Source: an uncultured Eubacteriales bacterium (GTDB lineage Bacteria; Bacillota; Clostridia; Christensenellales; CAG-138). From it: a stretch of DNA of 7,047 nucleotides. This document shows positions 1-5,852 of this stretch, piece by piece. The position numbers and the translations under genes were made by a program. The notes under the pieces were generated by a model. That model had not been told where the DNA came from, ran no database searches, and saw nothing but the letters and a program-made list of their open reading frames with translations. The DNA is taken from the NCBI GenBank assembly GCA_900547135.1, contig URFJ01000102.1:1-7047 (forward strand), given 5' to 3'. Numbering within the stretch: the stretch's first letter is position 1; the number at the start of each line of letters is the position of its first letter.

Positions 1-1
1 A

Positions 2-448
2 GCGAGATTTCAGGATGCGTCCATGTCCAAAATCAGTCACCACAGCTTTGGCACGTGTATAGACTTAAATTCTAATATACCCGTCAATCAAATCCGAGTT
101 AATGCTGATGGATCTGACGAGAATTGGGTTCAGATTAAAGATGCCGTATCTAAGCTAACATATGACGGACTAAAAACCGTGGATGGGAAGGAAAATGTAT
201 ATTGTTTCAGCTTTTCGGGAGAAAGAAAGGGCCAAAAGCTTGTACCGGACGCTTTGATTAATTACATTATGCACGAGCTGGCATTTGCGCGGGCTGGCTT
301 TTACTGGGGCGGTTACTTTGGCAGCGGTTCGGATGCCATGCATTTTACCCTTGCTGAGATAAATGATTCGCACGTAACCTATCCGGAATGGTCCGACGCC
401 ACGCCGGATCATGAAAGAATTCAGAAGGTATTTGAGTACGCAGAGTAA
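2..448 (+). CDS. M15-family D-Ala-D-Ala carboxypeptidase-like protein, C-terminal part (5' end outside window)
   Basis: Likely a zinc peptidase acting on peptidoglycan cross-bridges outside the cytoplasm. Only the C-terminal catalytic part is visible. The frame is open to the window edge, with codons A-R-F-Q-D-A-S before the first ATG at 23, so that ATG is very probably internal. Counting from it, the motif SHHSFGTCIDLN gives the zinc ligands His7 and Asp14 (H-x6-D). The segment YWGGYFGSGSDAMHF, around residues 94-108, gives Asp104 and the third ligand His107 (D-x-M-H). These are the hallmark M15 motifs SxHxxGxAxD and (E/D)xxH in the right order. The Gly-Trp-rich stretch GFYWGGYF before the last motif is typical of the M15 subfamily that includes endolysin-like and VanY-like enzymes. 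No partner gene is visible upstream. The exact substrate (D,D-carboxypeptidase or L,D-endopeptidase) cannot be told from this fragment. Confidence 0.82.
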   Translation, partial: ARFQDASMSKISHHSFGTCIDLNSNIPVNQIRVNADGSDENWVQIKDAVSKLTYDGLKTVDGKENVYCFSFSGERKGQKLVPDALINYIMHELAFARAGFYWGGYFGSGSDAMHFTLAEINDSHVTYPEWSDATPDHERIQKVFEYAE

Positions 449-491
449 TTTAAGCCACAGCGTTATAATATAGGTGGATTGTTTTAGCGGG

Positions 492-523
492 CACTGCGGA
501 TAGAAATTTTTCGCTGTGTCTTT
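492..523 (+). terminator. weak candidate terminator hairpin after the M15 gene
   Basis: An imperfect stem pairs 492-500 with 510-518 (one mismatch and one G-U pair) around a 9-base loop, followed by the short run TCTTTAA. The T-tract is poor, so termination is only a suggestion. The rest of the gap between the M15 gene and the next gene shows nothing else I can name. Confidence 0.25.
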
Positions 524-637
524 AAGGAAAAAATCTTTTGGCTTGCGATTCAGATTGCTATCATATGAGCAACCTATTGTTTGAAGTATTCCGTTTAAAA
601 ACCGGAACCTATCCAGCAAGCAAAAGGAGTTCATATT

Positions 638-1534
638 ATGCGTGGGTTTTATGGAAACGGCGGCAGAAGGGCGTATTTTGAGGGATGGTATATAAAACAA
701 CAGAACGAAGAAGAAACAATAGCGTTTATACCATCGTTTCATGTAGATGAAAAAGGGAGGCGTTTTGCGCATTTGCAGGCAATTACATCGGCCGGTTCCG
801 CGGGAATTGAGTATCCAATCGGTGATTTCTCGGCAAATCATAGCGTTCTGGATGTAACTATGGGCAAAAACAGGTTTACGGAAAAGGGGATAGAGGTCTC
901 CTTCACAGCTAAAGGAATAAATATAGAAGGCTTTCTTAATTTTGGTGAGTGGCATAAGCCAAACATTGATATCATGGGTCCGTTTAGGTTTGTACCGTTC
1001 ATGCAATGCAGGCATGGGATCTACAGCCTCTTTCATGATGTCAGGGGAATGCTTGAAGTTAACGGAAAACCGGTATCCTTTCAAAATGGACATGGATATA
1101 TAGAAACTGACAGGGGAACGTCGTTTCCTAACAGCTATATTTGGACTCAATGCGGCTGGAGGGACAGGGGAGACCCGCGCTGCGTAATGCTGTCGATCGC
1201 CGAAATCCCGTTTCTGACGGGCAGGTTTATAGGCTGTATAGGCAGCGTTTACTGCCAAGGCAGGGAATATAGGTTTGCTACATACCGGCGCGTCAAGATA
1301 GTACGGGCTGGAGCGTTGGGCTGCGAGGTGAGCCAGGACGCTATGCGCCTTACAATAGACGTTCTAGATAAAAAATCACACGCGCTGCTTGCTCCAAGCT
1401 TTGGAAGGATGTCAAGGACTATTCATGAAAGCGTTTCATGCAGGGTCAGATACAGGTTTAAAATAGGAGAGGTTGAAAAGTTCGATTTTATTAGCGATTG
1501 TGCCAGCTTTGAACACGTTGAACCTAACGCATAG
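638..1534 (+). CDS. tocopherol cyclase-like family protein
   Basis: A 298-residue protein with the signature blocks of the tocopherol-cyclase-like family. These are YFEGWYIK at 13-20, IMGPF at 112-116, CRHGIYS at 124-130, the central block GYIETDRG...FPNSYIWTQC at 153-172, MLSIAEIPF at 184-192 and REYRFATY at 209-216. In plants and cyanobacteria the family enzyme closes the chromanol ring of vitamin E on the plastid or thylakoid membrane. Firmicute members are annotated only by homology and their substrate is unknown; non-phototrophs are not known to make tocopherol. No signal peptide or transmembrane helix is evident. The start is well supported by AAAAGGAG at 622-629, eight bases before the ATG, and the YFEGWY block lies near the N-terminus as in the family. 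The neighbours give no pathway partner such as a prenyltransferase or methyltransferase. Family membership is fairly certain; function is not. Confidence 0.82.
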   Translation: MRGFYGNGGRRAYFEGWYIKQQNEEETIAFIPSFHVDEKGRRFAHLQAITSAGSAGIEYPIGDFSANHSVLDVTMGKNRFTEKGIEVSFTAKGINIEGFLNFGEWHKPNIDIMGPFRFVPFMQCRHGIYSLFHDVRGMLEVNGKPVSFQNGHGYIETDRGTSFPNSYIWTQCGWRDRGDPRCVMLSIAEIPFLTGRFIGCIGSVYCQGREYRFATYRRVKIVRAGALGCEVSQDAMRLTIDVLDKKSHALLAPSFGRMSRTIHESVSCRVRYRFKIGEVEKFDFISDCASFEHVEPNA

Positions 1535-1552
1535 AAGATGACTTACCATGCC

Positions 1553-1581
1553 TTGACACAGATTTCAATAAGTGATAATTT
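1553..1581 (+). promoter_or_regulatory. candidate sigma-A promoter for the CDF transporter gene
   Basis: A perfect -35 hexamer TTGACA lies at 1553-1558. Downstream is an AT-rich -10 region, GATAATTT at 1574-1581: GATAAT at a 15-base spacing is the better hexamer, and TAATTT at 17 bases is the better spacing. It begins 18 bases after the preceding stop codon and would give a leader of about 200 bases. Transcription was not tested, and the -10 element is not ideal. Confidence 0.45.
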
Positions 1582-1592
1582 AAAAAAGGTAT

Positions 1593-1693
1593 CTTTAAGC
1601 TGTATTTGTTCAGTGCCTCTAATGAATTACAAACTGACAGGCCTGCGCCGGACACTGTGCAGGACCGAGCCGGATTTTCGGCAGCAATATGCG
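1593..1693 (+). promoter_or_regulatory. possibly structured 5' leader of the CDF gene (class not recognised)
   Basis: The leader between the candidate promoter and the CDF gene can form several overlapping helices. CAGTGCC (1611-1617) can pair with GGACACTG (about 1648-1655) with one bulged base. CCTGC can pair with GCAGG around the segment GCCGGACACTGT. Just downstream, GCCG and CGGC flank GATTTT. Some pairings are mutually exclusive, as in switching leaders. It does not match the NiCo or yybP-ykoY manganese riboswitch cores as I know them. It may be chance structure in ordinary untranslated RNA. Confidence 0.2.
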
Positions 1694-1786
1694 ATCTTAT
1701 GCGTTTGTGGGACATGGTTTGTTTCGCGGCGTTTTATTTATAGCTTATTTGCATTAAAACGGCCCGAATGGAGGAAAAACTAAAAT

Positions 1787-2686
1787 ATGAATGATAAAAA
1801 GTTGAAAACAAATGAACGAATCGCGTTGAGGGCGTCATTAGACAGCATTGGAGCAAACGTCTTTTTATCGCTGGCAAAGCTGTTCGCTGGAATTTTTGCG
1901 AAATCAAGTGCGCTTATATCGGATGCTGTACACTCCATAGCGGATGTTCTGGATACGGTTATAGTAATAATCGGGATAAAGCTGTCAAGCAAAGCCCCCG
2001 ATGAAAAGCATCAGTACGGGCATGAGCGGCTTGAATGCGTTGCCGCTATCATACTATCGGTTATACTTTTCGCCACAGGCTTTGGCATTGGCTATGAGGG
2101 GGTAGCCAGTATAATTATGGACGAGTATCTGGATAACCCCACCCCAGGCGTGCTGGCTCTAGTGGTTGCTATACTGTCCATTGTAATAAAGGAATTTATG
2201 TATTGGCATATGCGAAGAGCGGCGAAGAGGATAAACTCAGGCGCAATGATGGCTGATGCCTGGCATCAGCGGGCTGACGCTCTTTCCTCAGTCGGCAGCC
2301 TGATAGGGGTTCTGGGCGCGAGAATGGGAGCGCCAATACTGGATCCTATTATAAGCGTGCTTATCTGCGCTTTCATAATTAAGGCTGCGTTGCATATATT
2401 TATGGATGCTGTTAAAAAGATAACGGACGAGGCCTGCGACAGGGAAACTTCAGATAAGATAAGGGCCTTAATTCAGGTGCAGAGGGATGTATTAGGAATA
2501 GAAAGTCTGAAAACGCGCGTATTTGGCGATAAGATTTACGTTGACGTTGAAATCCTGGCGGACGGGAGGATTGCGCTTTCGGACGCTCACATTATAGCCG
2601 AAGCCGTTCACAGTTCCATAGAAAAGGAGTTTCCGTCGGTCAAACATTGTTCGGTACAGGTGAATCCATCTAAAGCAGAACGATAA
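1787..2686 (+). CDS. cation diffusion facilitator (CDF) family divalent metal exporter
   Basis: A 299-residue inner-membrane antiporter that would export a divalent metal ion (Zn, Mn, Fe or Co class) in exchange for protons. The architecture is standard: a six-helix membrane domain (about residues 12-210) and a cytoplasmic C-terminal metallochaperone-like domain (about 215-295). Transmembrane helix 2 contains SDAVHSIAD with His49 and Asp53, and helix 5 contains DAWHQRAD with His160 and Asp164. Together they form the four-residue transport site. The H/D plus H/D combination is most common in zinc-type CDFs, so zinc is the first guess. The loop after helix 2 has the family block HQYGHERLE (75-83). 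The end SVKHCSVQVNP has the conserved C-terminal histidine (His287). GGAGG at 1770-1774 supports the ATG, with a slightly long spacing of 12 bases. The gene stands alone and is followed by a strong terminator. Metal specificity is inferred only. Confidence 0.93.
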   Translation: MNDKKLKTNERIALRASLDSIGANVFLSLAKLFAGIFAKSSALISDAVHSIADVLDTVIVIIGIKLSSKAPDEKHQYGHERLECVAAIILSVILFATGFGIGYEGVASIIMDEYLDNPTPGVLALVVAILSIVIKEFMYWHMRRAAKRINSGAMMADAWHQRADALSSVGSLIGVLGARMGAPILDPIISVLICAFIIKAALHIFMDAVKKITDEACDRETSDKIRALIQVQRDVLGIESLKTRVFGDKIYVDVEILADGRIALSDAHIIAEAVHSSIEKEFPSVKHCSVQVNPSKAER

Positions 2687-2776
2687 AGACAAACCCAGCT
2701 GATTGATGATGGCCAATTAAAGACTTAAGGACAAATTGATTTAATAAACAATGTAGAGTTATATACTGAATGGTTT

Positions 2777-2802
2777 AAAAGGGCGCCCGGGGCGCCTTTT
2801 TT
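2777..2802 (+). terminator. strong intrinsic terminator between convergent CDF and SDR genes
   Basis: GGCGCC at 2782-2787 pairs perfectly with GGCGCC at 2791-2796 around a three-base loop. A G-U pair and A-T pairs (AAAA against TTTT) extend the stem. On the plus strand it ends in six T residues, so it fits termination of the CDF transcript. The A-run on the left side means it could also stop minus-strand transcripts leaving the SDR gene, although the T-tract is shorter in that direction. Confidence 0.88.
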
Positions 2803-2817
2803 CTTGGAATCAATGCA

Positions 2818-2908
2818 TCTTAATGTTAAACGCCTTTGGCAAAACATATAATACGGCACAGCTATCTAAGAACTGCCTCCGGTATAGTAATTGATTTTAA
2901 CATTAAGA
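2818..2908. repeat. 13-bp perfect inverted repeat spanning the SDR 3' end
   Basis: TCTTAATGTTAAA at 2818-2830 is repeated as its exact reverse complement at 2896-2908, with 65 bases between. The right arm overlaps the stop codon of the SDR gene (2903-2905). In the SDR messenger it could fold the 3' untranslated region into one long stem. No target-site duplication or transposase is visible, so a miniature transposable element is not supported. Confidence 0.5.
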
Positions 2909-3811
2909 ATACCCAAACGAACCCCCGTCCACATGCATTACCTGGCCTGTCATAAATGCCGAATCATCAGATGCGAGATATACATAAGCCGGAGCTATTT
3001 CAAACGGCTGTCCCGCACGTTTCATCGGCGTTTCCGATGTATATGTCCCAAACGTCGCAAGGTCTTCGGCTGGGAAGGACGCAGGCTGCAGCGGGGTCCA
3101 AACCGGTCCTGGAGCTACCGCGTTTACCCTTATGCCCTGCTTAACCAGAGATCGTGCGAGGGATCTGGTCATCGATACGATCGCGCCCTTTGACGCGCTG
3201 TAATCGATAAGCCGGTCATTCCCCTGATAGGCGGTTATTGATGTAGTATTAATAATTGTTGCTCCGCGCCTCATGTATGGCAGGGATGCTTTTGTTAAGA
3301 AGAAAAACCCATAAACATTAGTTCTGAAAGTGTTGTCCAGCTGTTGCTCCGTTATATCCAGAACGCTATTTTGTACAAATTGAACTCCATGGTTGTTTAC
3401 AAGCACGTTAATGCTTCCAAATTGTTTTATGGTTTCATCAACCGCGCGCCGGGCTTCACTCTCCTCACGCAAGTCACAGGCAAGCAGTATGCATCGCGCC
3501 CCTAGCTCTTCGATTCGGTCCCTTGTTTCTTCCGCATCATTATATTCGTCCAGATAAACAATGGCAACGTTAGCTCCTTCCTTTGCAAATGAATATGCGA
3601 TTGCCCTGCCGATTCCGCTGTCGCCGCCGGATATAAGCGCAGTCCTTCCGCTTAGTTTACCGCTTCCCTTATACCCGGGATTCTCCGGGATAGGCCTGGG
3701 ATTCATAAGGTATTCAAAACCGGGTTGCCTGTCCTGATGCTGGGGTGGAAATGTAAGCCCTACATCGCGGCATTTGCGCTGATACCCAAGGTACGGGTAA
3801 ATTGGGTACAT
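2903..3811 (-). CDS. short-chain dehydrogenase/reductase (SDR), general-stress/YghA-like type
   Basis: A 302-residue cytoplasmic NAD(P)-dependent oxidoreductase. About 50 N-terminal residues, including FPPQHQDRQPG (21-31) and the MNPRP block, precede the Rossmann core. This extension is characteristic of the Bacillus general-stress SDRs and E. coli YghA. The core has the dinucleotide loop SGGDSGIGRA (61-70), CDL (112-114) contacting the adenine, Asn165, the catalytic Ser191 in NTTSITAYQG, and Tyr204/Lys208 in DYSASK. VAPGPVWTPL (232-241) and the C-terminal TGQVMHVDGG are also family blocks. The usual NNAG or NNAA is NNHG (139-142) here. The start is set by AAAGGAG (complement of 3819-3825), seven bases before the ATG. 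It converges with the CDF gene. Family members reduce aldehydes or ketones or oxidise sugars and alcohols; the substrate is not predictable. Confidence 0.92.
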   Translation of the reverse strand: MYPIYPYLGYQRKCRDVGLTFPPQHQDRQPGFEYLMNPRPIPENPGYKGSGKLSGRTALISGGDSGIGRAIAYSFAKEGANVAIVYLDEYNDAEETRDRIEELGARCILLACDLREESEARRAVDETIKQFGSINVLVNNHGVQFVQNSVLDITEQQLDNTFRTNVYGFFFLTKASLPYMRRGATIINTTSITAYQGNDRLIDYSASKGAIVSMTRSLARSLVKQGIRVNAVAPGPVWTPLQPASFPAEDLATFGTYTSETPMKRAGQPFEIAPAYVYLASDDSAFMTGQVMHVDGGSFGYS

Positions 3812-3837
3812 GGTTTAGCTCCTTTCAAGTTATATTT

Positions 3838-3843
3838 ATTATA
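3838..3843 (-). promoter_or_regulatory. candidate -10 element for the SDR gene
   Basis: The minus strand reads TATAAT here, in a very AT-rich segment about 27 bases upstream of the SDR start. No convincing -35 hexamer lies at the right distance, and the implied leader is only about 20 bases. It is weak evidence on its own. Confidence 0.25.
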
Positions 3844-3921
3844 ATTATTACGCTATATAACTGCTATTGATTACTTAATAGGAGCAATTTAACATATTAC
3901 ATGAAGCTAGAATACGATAAT

Positions 3922-4279
3922 CTACAGGCTGTTCTTGCTTTTGGAGGCAAACGTCCTCCGGTCCTGGAAGGCCTGATGGTTTGCAACAGCGTTGCAAATT
4001 ACTGAGTCTAGTGCATTGCCATGAACCATATAAACATGCCCGTGAAAAGTCGCGCTGAAAACAATACCTCGGGAAGTGTCGTTCCAAAGCTTAACATTGT
4101 AGCGCAGATAATGATTTCCGGCTCCGAAACCTTTTTGCCGGCCTCAATGCTGTATTAACAAAGAGATTGCTGCCGTCCACGATATAATCAAGCCGAGCAG
4201 AATCAAAAGAGTCGATAAAAATAAAGGGGTCATGCAAATATGTCTCCCAACAGTATGTAAATATATAAAGCATATGCAT
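3922..4279 (-). pseudogene. remnant of a CaCA-family Na+/Ca2+ antiporter gene (first alpha-repeat region, frameshifted)
   Basis: No intact gene is present, but reading across frames on the minus strand recovers an ordered series of CaCA exchanger motifs. The first frame gives LDYIVDGSNLFVNTALRPAK (about 4192-4133). A shift at the five-base homopolymer 4132-4136 leads to KVSEPEIIICATML and then SFGTTLPEVLFSA (about 4135-4055), which is the alpha-1 signature G-T-(S/T)-x-P-E. A second shift near 4045-4060 leads to HGHVYMVHGNALDSVICNA (about 4043-3987), matching the GNAxGSxICN motif. TIRPS (another frame) and DRRTF (back again) then match the following loop. In-frame stops occur in each frame. 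An intact antiporter has about 310-360 residues and a second alpha repeat. Both that repeat and the rest are missing, so the gene is shifted and truncated. It would have moved calcium across the membrane. The identification rests on motif order read by eye. Confidence 0.68.
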
Positions 4280-4316
4280 GTACAGTACGGAAAAACACGC
4301 TCATACAATAAGCGCC

Positions 4317-4360
4317 AAAAAGAAAAGTCCGGAACGCCATTATCTAGTCTGGCGTACCGG
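4317..4360 (-). terminator. intrinsic terminator of the sigma/anti-sigma operon
   Basis: An 11-bp stem with one mismatch pairs 4350-4360 with 4329-4339 around a ten-base loop. On the minus strand it is followed by the T-rich tail ACTTTTCTTTTT. It lies about 34 bases after the anti-sigma stop codon, as expected for the end of that operon. Confidence 0.8.
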
Positions 4361-4393
4361 ATCAGGCGGCATATCTATATGACAAAATCTATA

Positions 4394-5086
4394 TTATTTG
4401 ATATCCTCTGGGTCAAACCAGGCCAATCCGCCACTATAGTCGAAGCGGTTGGTTTTAAAGCTGTCGCCGTCTATTGTCAGATCAATAGATTTAAGATTAT
4501 AAAACTCAATAAACGTATTTGAGAATGCGGCAATAGCCAGTCTCTCGTCGAGTCCTGAAAGGCTGTTGAGATAGTCTACAAACGCTTGAGACAGATCAGC
4601 CTTTAAAAAAAGATCTCCAATTTCCTTAGTAGCTATAAAACCTTCGCTGGTCACTTTGCCGTTATCCTCTATATGGAAGCTGTTAAAGGCAAGCCCCTGC
4701 GGAAACACACCATTTTTATACAGCGCTTCTAGCAGTGCGCCGCTGTTTCCATCAATATATATACTGGTATGCGTCAATGTTGAGTTTTCATAATCCGGGA
4801 TATAGATTTTGGCTTCAAGAATTGCCGGCGCAATCTCATCTATACTCTTCTCTATAGCGGGTTTTGATGGCAAATCGCCTTTGGGCATTGCCATTACCCC
4901 TATCGCGAGAGCGGCCGAAAGGCATGCGGCGATTGGAATTAAAGCCTTTAATTTCTTATTCATATTAATTACCTTTCTTTGTGCTATATATTCGCTTGAG
5001 TTAGCTATTTTATTAAACATACGTTCCCGAGCCTCTTCGTCGGGCGATAGCTTATTCCATGCCTTTATAATACGGTCATCCTTCAT
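4394..5086 (-). CDS. membrane-anchored anti-sigma factor with GerMN-like extracytoplasmic domain
   Basis: A 230-residue protein presumed to hold the adjacent ECF sigma factor inactive at the membrane. The N-terminus (1-47) is short and charged, with the WNKLSPDEEARERMFNKI segment common in clostridial anti-sigma proteins. It has no HxxxCxxC zinc motif, so it is not a ZAS-type factor. One transmembrane helix spans about 48-67 (ALIPIAACLSAALAIGVMAM), giving an N-in, C-out topology. Outside, about 115-218 resembles the GerMN domain of spore-germination and sporulation proteins. The features seen are a LLEALYKNGVF helix, the strand and loop FLKADLSQAFVDYL, AIAAFSNTFIEFY and IDLTIDGDSF. Its start overlaps the sigma gene by 11 bases. 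GGGAGG (complement of 5095-5100), inside the sigma gene, sits eight bases before the ATG, which indicates translational coupling. The GerMN assignment is by pattern only; the ligand or signal is unknown. Confidence 0.75.
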   Translation of the reverse strand: MKDDRIIKAWNKLSPDEEARERMFNKIANSSEYIAQRKVINMNKKLKALIPIAACLSAALAIGVMAMPKGDLPSKPAIEKSIDEIAPAILEAKIYIPDYENSTLTHTSIYIDGNSGALLEALYKNGVFPQGLAFNSFHIEDNGKVTSEGFIATKEIGDLFLKADLSQAFVDYLNSLSGLDERLAIAAFSNTFIEFYNLKSIDLTIDGDSFKTNRFDYSGGLAWFDPEDIK

Positions 5087-5576
5087 TAAAATCGCCTCCC
5101 AGTTCGTTCTTTAATAACTTTCTTGCTTCGCTTAAATGGTTCCGTATGGTTGACGGGGGCCTATTAAGCATCCCCGCTATTTCCTTGCTGGTATAACCTT
5201 CATAGTAATAAAGGTACACCACTGTTTTATATTTTTCCGGAAGGGCTAGCACCGCCTCCAGCGTTTCATCTATCGCCTGGGATTGATTTTCAGAAAATAG
5301 CCCTCGGCATTCATCTATGTCAGTCCGTTTTCTCCACCAATGCTTCAATAGGTTTTTGCACATATTGGTGGATGTGACTATAAGCCAGGCCTTTTCGTGC
5401 TCTTCGTCATTGAACTTGCCTTTATACTGGATTAGTTTCAAAAACGTGCTTTGAACCATATCCTCCGTATCGGCCGGATTTTTCAAGTAGGCGAAGCAAA
5501 CGCGGTATACGGTATTAACATGACGAGCATATATCTCCTCTATTTCTTTGTCCGTACGCAACAAAGTATCTGCCAT
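5076..5576 (-). CDS. ECF-type RNA polymerase sigma factor (sigma-70 family)
   Basis: A 166-residue, two-domain extracytoplasmic-function sigma factor that would direct RNA polymerase to a small regulon in response to an envelope signal. Sigma region 2 covers about residues 12-84. It includes the region 2.2 core-binding segment AYLKNPADTEDMVQSTFLKL (29-48) and the region 2.4-like KAWLIVTSTNMCKNLLKHW (62-80) that reads the -10 element. Sigma region 4 covers about 105-157 (LPEKYKTVVYLYYYEGYTSKEI, then IRNHLSEARKLLK), a helix-turn-helix that reads the -35. Regions 3 and 1.1 are absent, as usual for ECF factors, and the length is typical. The start is supported by AAAGGAG (complement of 5584-5590), seven bases upstream. 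It is the first gene of an operon with the overlapping anti-sigma gene. Autoregulation is common in such pairs, but I see no clear ECF-type promoter upstream. Confidence 0.93.
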   Translation of the reverse strand: MADTLLRTDKEIEEIYARHVNTVYRVCFAYLKNPADTEDMVQSTFLKLIQYKGKFNDEEHEKAWLIVTSTNMCKNLLKHWWRKRTDIDECRGLFSENQSQAIDETLEAVLALPEKYKTVVYLYYYEGYTSKEIAGMLNRPPSTIRNHLSEARKLLKNELGGDFNEG

Positions 5577-5645
5577 TTCACCGCTCCTTTCACCTATAAA
5601 ACAATTTAGAATGTCAAAGTGCCGGAAATAATAGATAGAGTTTTA

Positions 5646-5672
5646 AGTATAATTTTACCCATTATACCTCAA
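5646..5672 (-). promoter_or_regulatory. weak candidate sigma-A-like promoter for the sigma operon
   Basis: On the minus strand, TTGAGG (complement of 5667-5672) is followed after 15 bases by TATACT (complement of 5646-5651). A perfect TATAAT also sits between them (complement of 5661-5666) but has no matching -35. No GGAAC/CGTC-type ECF promoter was recognised, so the real start of transcription is unresolved. Confidence 0.3.
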
Positions 5673-5725
5673 GCTTTAGACGATAAGAGCCTGAAATAAC
5701 AATATAGCTTGTGGCTAGTATATCA

Positions 5726-5745
5726 CGGCTTGCAAACGCAAGCCG
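5726..5745. repeat. perfect 8-bp inverted repeat with 4-base loop in the divergent region
   Basis: CGGCTTGC (5726-5733) and GCAAGCCG (5738-5745) pair perfectly around AAAC. Neither strand has a T-run after it, so it is not a normal terminator. It lies between the divergently transcribed sigma operon and truA, where an operator or a protein-binding palindrome would make sense. It may instead be a small dispersed repeat. Confidence 0.55.
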
Positions 5746-5770
5746 CAAATGCTAAAATAGCGAGCGGTAT

Positions 5771-5798
5771 TTGGCGGGGATGGTCAAAAGTGTATAAA
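5771..5798 (+). promoter_or_regulatory. candidate sigma-A promoter for truA
   Basis: TTGGCG (5771-5776) and TATAAA (5793-5798) are separated by 16 bases, a near-consensus pair. The implied start near 5805 leaves a leader of about 50 bases before truA. The sequence GTGTAT occurs twice next to the -10 element (5790-5795 and 5799-5804). Confidence 0.45.
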
Positions 5799-5852
5799 GT
5801 GTATTATATGGGCCGGTGCTAAATAAAGCTATTAGATCGGACAGGAAATCGC

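Noticed and set aside
170..1258. Long 362-codon open frame on the minus strand
   Set aside because: It lies antisense to two well-supported plus-strand genes with clear family motifs. Its translation has no recognisable domain and it lacks a convincing ribosome binding site.
1593..1693. NiCo or manganese (yybP-ykoY) riboswitch before the CDF gene
   Set aside because: Hairpins are present, but the conserved core sequences of those classes are not seen.
1538..1783. 81-codon open frame between the tocopherol-cyclase-like and CDF genes
   Set aside because: No family resemblance and no ribosome binding site. It overlaps the candidate promoter and leader of the CDF gene.
2891..3193. 100-codon plus-strand open frame
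   Set aside because: Shadow of the SDR gene on the opposite strand; Arg- and Cys-rich without known motifs.
3875..4087. 70-codon minus-strand open frame as a small intact gene
   Set aside because: Its own frame has no family match, while the other frames across the same bases carry antiporter motifs. It is better explained as part of the pseudogene.
4809..5114. 101-codon plus-strand open frame with hydrophobic segments
   Set aside because: Antisense to the transmembrane helix of the anti-sigma factor, which explains the hydrophobicity.
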